18,542 bases of DNA. It comes from Anaerolineales bacterium. Its GTDB lineage: Bacteria > Chloroflexota > Anaerolineae > UBA7937. The notes under the pieces are model-generated. The model was given only the letters and a program-made list of their open reading frames with translations, did no database searches and was not told the DNA's origin. Positions within the stretch are counted from its first letter, which is position 1, and every line of letters starts with the position of its first letter. A program made the position numbers and the translations under genes. The stretch lies in assembly GCA_030593425.1 (NCBI GenBank), contig JAUVHF010000012.1, forward strand, positions 1-18,542, read 5' to 3'. This document shows positions 13,199 through 18,542 of this stretch, piece after piece.

Positions 13199-14644
13199 AT
13201 GGTTGAGGAGTTTGAAGGGGATATCGAGGCTTTTACTCAAGAGGAGACTCGCGAACTCTATTTAGTAGGGGCTGGGCTGAAGGAGGAACTGGAACTGGCT
13301 CCCATCTATGAGCGGTACGCCCAGCTCTTTAGTCTAGACGGCGTGAAACGGACTTTGGACCAGGCGAGCGATAAGCGGACAAGACATATCGCTGAGTTTC
13401 TAACTCTGGGCTACCTGGAGAACAAGGTGAAGAGCCTCACCGAGGAGATCACTAACGCTATGCTTCGGGCGACGGTGGAATGGGATGGTGAGGAAATACC
13501 TTATCTGAATTTACCCCTCTTCATAGCCAATGAAGCCCGGATGGAGAGGCGTCATCGGTTGGATGAATTGAGGCGCGAGGTGACAGCCACCGTCAACCCA
13601 GAAGGAAGAGAGAGGTGGGCGAACCTCCATAGCGAAGCCGAAGGTCTGGGATTCCCCGGCTATGTGGCTTTATGTGATCAACTGAGGGGGCTCAATCTAG
13701 CCTGGCTATCGGAGCAGATGCAGACCTTACTAGATGAGACTGGAGAGATATATTTCTCTCACCTTGGCTTCTTCCTAGATGATATGGGTGTGCCAGAGGC
13801 CGAAGCCAATACAGCGGATATAGCCTATCTCTTCCGAGCGCCCCAGTTCGACACCTTTTTCCCTCAAGAAGAGATGATCCCTTCGTTGGTGAACACCTTG
13901 GCTGGGGTGGGGATCGATCTCTATCGACAAGAGAACCTAGAACTGGACACCGAGCCTCGACCGCTCAAATCCCCTCGGGCTTTCTGCGCTCCCATCCGGG
14001 TGCCAGAGGAGGTGAAACTGGTCATCAAGCCCCAGGGAGGACGGGACGATTACAGGTCCCTCTTTCATGAGGTCGGCCACGCTGAGCATTTCGTCAATAC
14101 CCGGGCGGATCTCCCCACCGCCTTTCGGAGGATGGGCGACAACTCCGTCACCGAGGGGTACGCCTTCCTCTTGCACTATCTTATGATCAATCGCCGCTGG
14201 TTAAGCCGCATTGTAGGGGTGGAGGAGGGAGGGGAATACTTGAGACTGGCCCTTTTCACCAAACTCTACATGCTCCGCCGATATGCTAGCAAACTCCTTT
14301 ATGAGCAAGAACTCCACACCGACCTGGCCGGGGCGGAGAAGAGATACGTCTCTATCCTGGGCGAAAACCTGGGCGTGAAGATCGGGCCGGAGTATTACCT
14401 GGACGACGTCGATGACGCCTTCTATGTGGCTCAATACCTACGGGCCTGGATCTTCGAGGTGCAGATGCACCGCTACCTGGAGGAGCGGTTCGGGTACCTT
14501 TGGTTCACTAGCCCGGAAGCGGGCCGCTACTTGGTTAGCCTCTGGCAGCAGGGCCAGGAGTTCACCGTCGATGAGTTAGCCGCGGATATGGGGTACGATG
14601 GCTTAGACATCGAACCTCTGTTAGAAGAGTTAACCTCGTTTTAG
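13199..14644 (+). CDS. HEXXH zinc metallopeptidase, M3-like (oligopeptidase-type gluzincin)
   Basis: A 481-residue protein with no signal peptide or membrane segment, probably a cytosolic peptidase. The zinc site is HEVGH at residues 290-294 within SLFHEVGHAEHF, and the likely third ligand is Glu319 in NSVTEGYAFLLHYLM, about 25 residues after the motif as in MA-clan gluzincins of the M3 type. The rest is mostly helical; a C-terminal segment with YLRAWIFEVQMHRYLEERFG followed by GRYLVSLWQQGQEFTVDELAADMGYDGLDIEPLLEEL is like the closing lobe of M3 and M32 carboxy- or oligopeptidases. It is shorter than usual M3 enzymes (near 600 residues) and lacks the standard M3 HEFGHALH sequence, so the family label is tentative. 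Its gene stands alone, divergent from the GTPase operon, with a clear promoter and Shine-Dalgarno. Confidence 0.8.
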   Translation: MVEEFEGDIEAFTQEETRELYLVGAGLKEELELAPIYERYAQLFSLDGVKRTLDQASDKRTRHIAEFLTLGYLENKVKSLTEEITNAMLRATVEWDGEEIPYLNLPLFIANEARMERRHRLDELRREVTATVNPEGRERWANLHSEAEGLGFPGYVALCDQLRGLNLAWLSEQMQTLLDETGEIYFSHLGFFLDDMGVPEAEANTADIAYLFRAPQFDTFFPQEEMIPSLVNTLAGVGIDLYRQENLELDTEPRPLKSPRAFCAPIRVPEEVKLVIKPQGGRDDYRSLFHEVGHAEHFVNTRADLPTAFRRMGDNSVTEGYAFLLHYLMINRRWLSRIVGVEEGGEYLRLALFTKLYMLRRYASKLLYEQELHTDLAGAEKRYVSILGENLGVKIGPEYYLDDVDDAFYVAQYLRAWIFEVQMHRYLEERFGYLWFTSPEAGRYLVSLWQQGQEFTVDELAADMGYDGLDIEPLLEELTSF

Positions 14645-14686
14645 TAAACGTGCGGAATCCGGCCCCCATCTCTGGAAGTCTATTTT

Positions 14687-16588
14687 CTAGGGGTAGAGGG
14701 TGGTCAGATATAAGAGCGTCCCCTCATCGTATAACTCTATCTCCTGAGGGCTAGTGATACCTAAGCGATCGCTTATCTCCCACTTGCTTCCCCCTGGTTT
14801 CACCACCGCTACGTTCAGGTGGACGAGTTCTCTTTCCCCCAGCCAGATATCGGGGGTTCGCAGGGCGATTACCTCACCCCCTTTCCAGAGGTGGGTGGGG
14901 TACCAGGCGGTGGCCGGATGGTGAACTACACTATGCACCAAGGCCCCATCCTCCCGGGCGAAAAGAAGCGCTATCTCGTAATCCTCCTCCAACGGCTCCA
15001 GAGCCCGCCAATAGAGGGTAAACTCGAAACTCCCTTTCTTCCCCACTAGGTAATCGACCCCTTTTGCCTCGTATCCCAGGAGTTCTAGTTCTTGCCCGAA
15101 TCTTATACTCAAGGGGTGGTCTATCTCCTGGGCTTTGACGAAGGAGTAAAACCCTGCCGGGAGTCGAATCGGCGAGCCTCCTCCTCTCTTAAGAAGCAAG
15201 TAACCATCTCGAGCCCCAAGCAGCCTATATCGGCCGCTATCGAGGAGTTCCTGCACCTCCCCTCTGTATTCGGGGATGGTGAGGGGGTATGTCGAGGTGG
15301 TGACATCGAGAAAGATGTAATCCGCTTCCTGGCCCTCGGGGAAGAGGTAAAGATCTTCCCGCTCGCTTGTGTGGGGGTTGAGGGCCGTCTGGGCGGAGAG
15401 GGAAGCCTCCGGGGGGATGAGGCGGGTGAAGGCGGGCAAAAGGCGGTGATGGGGTGTAAGGCGCGGTATCTCGACCCCCTCGGCCAGGGGGGAGAAGCCC
15501 TCTTGACGGTGATAGAGAATGACGATGACCAGGGCTACCAGAAGGGGAGCGCCGAGACCCCTTTTGTGGCCTAGCCTGGGGCTTAACCACTCTCCTAGTC
15601 GCATCACACCGTATATGCCTGCGGCAAGGAAGAAAGGGACAAGCGGTGCTGAGTAGTGAGCCCCTCCGGAGAACATCCAGGGGGAGGTGCTGAGAAGGTT
15701 GATGGCCAGGGAGGGCAGGGAAAGGAGGGCTACCTCGGGAGCCAGAAGGGGAGCCAGGCCTATGGAGAGCAGAAGCCCCTTGATGTAGGCTACCTTCTGG
15801 GGGGCTAGAAGGAGAGAAGGTAGGGAGGCGGGGTTGGCGAGGAGGTTATCTAGGATCGCTTTTGGGCTGGTGCCCAGATGGGCGTAGCGAGAGAGATAGG
15901 GGTAGCGACCGGCGAGGCTGAAGTTGGGGATGATGACTAAGAGGGAGAGGAGGAACCAAAGGCTCCCCGCCGCTATCAGGGCCAGCCCCAGTCGCCACTT
16001 TCGGTGGCGGGCCCAAAGGTAGAGCCCCATCATGGCCACCAAAAGCGAGATCTCCTCCTTGCAAGCCATGGCCAGAAGACAAAAAAGGGAAAGGAGCCGG
16101 TAGCTACCTCTCTCTAAGAAGTAGAGGGCTGAAAGGAGAAGGGACGGCGTCAGAGATACGGCGTGGAAATCGGATAGGTTGGCGGCCTCGAGGGCGGGGG
16201 AGAGGAGGTAAGCCAAGGGGAAGAGGAGAGCAGCCCAATCATCTTTCAGTTTCAGGCGGGCCAGAAAGTAGGCTGGGAGAGCACCTAGGCCCATGACCAC
16301 CGTCTGAAAAACGAGAAGGGTTCTTGGGTCGCTCTTTAGAATATAGAGGAGGGAGAGGGGTACGAGGATCGGTTCCACATGGGCGGCCAGGCGGGTTGTC
16401 CCCCCCGGCCAGTTGGTGAACCTGAGGATCCGTCCCTGGAGGGTGTTCCAGAGCGCCTGGTCCATATTCCCTAGGTCGAAGGCGTTGGAGTAGAGGGTCT
16501 CATGCCTCCGAATGGACATGAGGGAGAAGACCGCGATGTAGAGGGCGATGAGGGTGAGGAGGAGGCCAAAAGCCGCCCATTTTCTCAC
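14687..16588 (-). CDS. DUF2079 multi-pass membrane protein (GT-C-like) with C-terminal beta-rich domain
   Basis: A large membrane protein (633 residues from the chosen start). The N-terminal two-thirds hold about ten hydrophobic helices, beginning WAAFGLLLTLIALYIAVFSL, then the DUF2079 signature SNAFDLGNMDQALWNTLQGR with Asp38 and Asp43 in the first extracytoplasmic loop, where GT-C glycosyltransferases carry their catalytic acid. From about residue 380 the protein is soluble and probably extracytoplasmic, ending in a beta-rich module (FGQELELLGYEAKG to FEFTLYWRALEPLEEDYEIALLFAR and HHPATAWYPTHLWKGGE) often seen at the end of membrane glycosyltransferase-like proteins in Chloroflexota. I chose GTG at 16588, which overlaps the upstream stop as GTGA; GTG at 16600 is an alternative. 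A lipid-linked sugar donor is conceivable, but function is unknown. Confidence 0.85.
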   Translation of the reverse strand: MRKWAAFGLLLTLIALYIAVFSLMSIRRHETLYSNAFDLGNMDQALWNTLQGRILRFTNWPGGTTRLAAHVEPILVPLSLLYILKSDPRTLLVFQTVVMGLGALPAYFLARLKLKDDWAALLFPLAYLLSPALEAANLSDFHAVSLTPSLLLSALYFLERGSYRLLSLFCLLAMACKEEISLLVAMMGLYLWARHRKWRLGLALIAAGSLWFLLSLLVIIPNFSLAGRYPYLSRYAHLGTSPKAILDNLLANPASLPSLLLAPQKVAYIKGLLLSIGLAPLLAPEVALLSLPSLAINLLSTSPWMFSGGAHYSAPLVPFFLAAGIYGVMRLGEWLSPRLGHKRGLGAPLLVALVIVILYHRQEGFSPLAEGVEIPRLTPHHRLLPAFTRLIPPEASLSAQTALNPHTSEREDLYLFPEGQEADYIFLDVTTSTYPLTIPEYRGEVQELLDSGRYRLLGARDGYLLLKRGGGSPIRLPAGFYSFVKAQEIDHPLSIRFGQELELLGYEAKGVDYLVGKKGSFEFTLYWRALEPLEEDYEIALLFAREDGALVHSVVHHPATAWYPTHLWKGGEVIALRTPDIWLGERELVHLNVAVVKPGGSKWEISDRLGITSPQEIELYDEGTLLYLTTLYP

Positions 16589-18327
16589 GCTTTGCGACAC
16601 AAGGCTATCACCCAAGGGAAGGAGTAGACCAACTTCTCGATCTCGAAGTACCCCTCCAGAAGGCGGATGAAATCTCCAGCCGTCCAATTATGGATATGCT
16701 CCAGGTCGTTGCCCCAGGCTCTCAAGTTCTTGCCTCTCAGCAGATTGGCTAGCCTGAAGAAGGGCTCGTGGGGGACGCTGATCAAGGAGTGGCGGGAGGT
16801 CACCCTTCTCAACTCCTCAAGAGCGGGATGGGGGTCGGGAAGGTGCTCTAGGATCTCTAAACAGAGTGTCAGGGGGAAGGCCTGGGAGGAGAGGGGCAGG
16901 TCTCGGATATCGCCCAGGTAGAAATCGGAGTTGGGGTTTCTCTCCCGCGCTTCTAGTAGGGAGGAGAGATCGGTATCCACCCCTTGGATGGGAAAGTCGC
17001 TATCTAGCCTCTCGATGGTGAACCCTTCGCCACAGCCGGCATCGAGGATGTGGATAGCCCCCGTCTCTCTCACCAGTTCTCCCACCCGCTGGTGGAAACG
17101 CCGGATGAGATACTGCTGCAGAGGGTTGGGGTTGAGGTACTTCTGGTAGTTGCCGCGGCGGCTGTAAGGGGTTCGGCGGCTAGCCATAGCTCTCTTAAAC
17201 TCTTTCCCCTGCTTAATCCGCTTACCTATCGCGGGGTGGCTATAGAGGAGGAACTCCACCCAGGGCTCAGGTTCCACATCGGCCAGGTTCTGGTTGGCCA
17301 ACTTGGCCATCATGGAGATGAAGGCTTCCGGATGGCGAGTCATCTCTAAAGCGTACTGGTCCGCCGCGCATTCCCGGGAACGGGAGTAGAGGTTGGCCAA
17401 AGGGGTGGTTATCACTAGAAAGGCGCCCATACTCAGAGCGAAGAGAGGCAAGGCGGCGATATCGTGGGGGGCCTCAAAGCCCAAAAGAGGCCCCCCCCAG
17501 TTCAAGGCCAGATGAGTTAGGTAGAATCCGAAGAGTATTAGCGCCGATTGAAGGATGATGCCCCGGGCCATGTCGCCATGCACGTGGTGACCCAACTCGT
17601 GGGCCAGGATGGTCTCTATCTCATCGGGGGAGTAACCCTCATTGAGGGTGTCACCCAATACGATGCGGCGGGTATTCCCCATGCCTACCAGCGCGGCGTT
17701 CGCTGCTCTGGTCTTGCTGCTGAGATCTATGGTGAAGACACCTCGCACCTTGGTGCCCGCTCGTTCGGCCAGGTCGGTTAGCCTCTTTGCGATCTCTCCC
17801 TCAGGTAGGGGTGTGAGCCGGAAGAAGAGGGGGAGAAGGAGGACCGGGGCTAGATTGGTGAGGAGGATGGTAAAAAGTAAGATAAAGAGGCCGGCTATCA
17901 ACCACCAAAGGGAAGGAAAAGCCCGCCACAGGTAATAGATCACCTCCAGGGTTAGGGTCCCCAAGAGGAGGCCCAAAAAGAGGCTCTTAGCCCGGTCGAG
18001 CCCCCACCCTTTATGGGTCTGCGTGGAGAGGCCATACCGGTGGGGGAGGACGAAGCCACCGTAATACTCCAGAGGGAAGAGCAATGCTCCGTAGATTAGG
18101 GCCCAGGCCCAAAAGTAGAGAGCCACCGCCAGGAGGGGGTGGGAAGTCAGACTCAGAGACCAAGCCTTGAGGGCTTGGGAGGGCCCCCGGAGGAAGGCGA
18201 GGAGGTATATACCTCCCAGAGCCAGATTTGCCAAAAACAGGAGGTGTCTGAGGTGAGCATACTCCTTAGCCTTCTTCTGCCTAGTGAGGTCTATCTCTTC
18301 CTCGGTCAGAAGGGTCTCTTCTTCCAT
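16585..18327 (-). CDS. M48 (Ste24/HtpX-like) membrane metalloprotease fused to a SAM-dependent methyltransferase
   Basis: One uninterrupted 580-residue frame with two domains. Residues 1 to about 380 are an M48 protease: several N-terminal membrane helices, LFFRLTPLPEGEIAKRLTDLAERAG, then SSKTRAANAALVGMGNTRRIVLGDTL, the zinc motif HELGHHVHGD (His243, Glu244, His247) and the third ligand Glu319 in SRSRECAADQYAL, ending SHPAIGKRIKQG. Residues about 393-580 are a class I methyltransferase: NYQKYLNPNPLQQYLIRRFHQRV, the SAM motif ILDAGCGEGFTIERL (DAGCGEG at 429-435), GVDTD, FYLGDIRDLPL and CLEILEHLPDP. The methyltransferase alone could start at an internal ATG at 17187, with a poor Shine-Dalgarno. 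The ATG at 18327 has AAAGG at 18334-18338; a TTG at 18333 is less likely. It is co-transcribed with the DUF2079 gene. Confidence 0.88.
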   Translation of the reverse strand: MEEETLLTEEEIDLTRQKKAKEYAHLRHLLFLANLALGGIYLLAFLRGPSQALKAWSLSLTSHPLLAVALYFWAWALIYGALLFPLEYYGGFVLPHRYGLSTQTHKGWGLDRAKSLFLGLLLGTLTLEVIYYLWRAFPSLWWLIAGLFILLFTILLTNLAPVLLLPLFFRLTPLPEGEIAKRLTDLAERAGTKVRGVFTIDLSSKTRAANAALVGMGNTRRIVLGDTLNEGYSPDEIETILAHELGHHVHGDMARGIILQSALILFGFYLTHLALNWGGPLLGFEAPHDIAALPLFALSMGAFLVITTPLANLYSRSRECAADQYALEMTRHPEAFISMMAKLANQNLADVEPEPWVEFLLYSHPAIGKRIKQGKEFKRAMASRRTPYSRRGNYQKYLNPNPLQQYLIRRFHQRVGELVRETGAIHILDAGCGEGFTIERLDSDFPIQGVDTDLSSLLEARERNPNSDFYLGDIRDLPLSSQAFPLTLCLEILEHLPDPHPALEELRRVTSRHSLISVPHEPFFRLANLLRGKNLRAWGNDLEHIHNWTAGDFIRLLEGYFEIEKLVYSFPWVIALCRKA

Positions 18328-18344
18328 AGGCAACCTTTGGTTCG

Positions 18345-18373
18345 TTGCACTGAGAGGAGCAAAATGCTAGAAT
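18345..18373 (+). promoter_or_regulatory. Possible promoter of the SAM hydroxide adenosyltransferase gene
   Basis: On the plus strand TTGCAC (18345-18350) and TAGAAT (18368-18373) are 17 bases apart, with transcription expected near 18380 and the gene starting at 18436. The -35 box matches only half of the consensus, so this is weaker than the other promoters and would lie next to the divergent promoter at 18385-18413. Confidence 0.4.
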
Positions 18374-18384
18374 TGGATGTCGTG

Positions 18385-18413
18385 ATGATAACATAAGGGG
18401 TAGAGAGCGTCAA
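18385..18413 (-). promoter_or_regulatory. Promoter of the M48-methyltransferase / DUF2079 operon
   Basis: On the minus strand TTGACG (18408-18413) and TATCAT (18385-18390) are separated by 17 bases. Transcription would begin near 18378, about 50 bases before the ATG at 18327. Confidence 0.7.
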
Positions 18414-18435
18414 ACTGCGACGCGAGGAGGCAGAT

Positions 18436-18542
18436 TTGAAGCCCACAGGGCTCATAACTTTGACCACCGATTTCGGGATGCAGGACGGCAATGTGGGGGT
18501 GATGAAAGGGGTGATATACGGCATAAACCCCCAAGCCAGGAT
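18436..18542 (+). CDS. SAM hydroxide adenosyltransferase (DUF62), N-terminal part (cut by window edge)
   Basis: Only the first 35 residues are visible: a short lead into LITLTTDFGMQDGNVGVMKGVIYGINPQAR. This is the N-terminal signature of the DUF62 family, which hydrolyses S-adenosylmethionine to adenosine and methionine and is related to fluorinase and chlorinase; Asp12 in TTDFG is the conserved residue at the SAM site. I chose a TTG start at 18436 because GAGGAGG lies at 18424-18430 with 5-base spacing and the family usually begins just there. Members with a halogenase role need features from the missing part, so the simple SAM hydrolase role is the default. The gene is divergent from the methyltransferase fusion gene. 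Confidence 0.85.
   Translation, partial: MKPTGLITLTTDFGMQDGNVGVMKGVIYGINPQAR

Noticed and set aside
14645..14686. Search for a terminator between the convergent peptidase and DUF2079 genes
   Set aside because: No stem with a T-run is visible in these 42 bases.
15092..15574. Plus-strand reading frame of 160 codons
   Set aside because: It is antisense to the DUF2079 gene and shows no recognisable motif or Shine-Dalgarno.

Overview
The window is a tightly packed bacterial chromosome segment with no tRNA, rRNA, CRISPR array, insertion sequence or phage gene that I could find. Family content points to Chloroflexota or a close relative: a DUF2079 membrane protein with a C-terminal beta-rich tail, a B-box zinc-finger membrane protein, a DUF4388/small GTPase/roadblock set, and many GTG/TTG starts in a fairly GC-rich sequence. 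This placement is inferred from families, not from a phylogenetic marker analysis.

Layout, left to right. (1) Positions 1-3333, minus strand: hisS, nadK, a B-box zinc-finger membrane protein and the 5' part of recN form one operon, read from a strong promoter at 3353-3381. (2) Positions 3471-5090, plus strand: a Pit-type phosphate transporter and its DUF47 (PhoU-like) partner, ending at a two-way hairpin (5118-5145). (3) Positions 5149-6286, minus strand: a translin-superfamily protein and a YacP-like NYN nuclease, with their own promoter at 6309-6337. This two-gene putative RNA-processing unit is the most unusual item. (4) Positions 6353-11212, minus strand: a thiamin salvage operon (cytX-like transporter, thiM, thiE, thiL, thiD) behind a consensus-like promoter, a TPP riboswitch with a long variable arm, and an intrinsic terminator. 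(5) Positions 11304-13060, minus strand: DUF4388 protein, MglA/CvnD-like GTPase and roadblock/LC7 protein, a probable GTPase switch operon. (6) Positions 13199-14644, plus strand: a cytosolic HEXXH metallopeptidase transcribed divergently from that operon. (7) Positions 14687-18327, minus strand: a protein joining an M48 (Ste24/HtpX-like) membrane protease to a SAM-dependent methyltransferase, followed with a 4-base overlap by the DUF2079 membrane protein. (8) Positions 18436-18542, plus strand: the start of a SAM hydroxide adenosyltransferase (DUF62), cut by the window edge.

The thi genes make a self-contained route: import of a pyrimidine precursor, its two-step phosphorylation by ThiD, phosphorylation of the thiazole alcohol by ThiM, coupling by ThiE, and conversion of thiamin phosphate to TPP by ThiL, with TPP closing the loop at the riboswitch. 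Pit and DUF47 form the usual phosphate-uptake pair. Most transcription units have a recognisable sigma-70-type promoter with a 17-base spacer, and these help decide several non-ATG starts.
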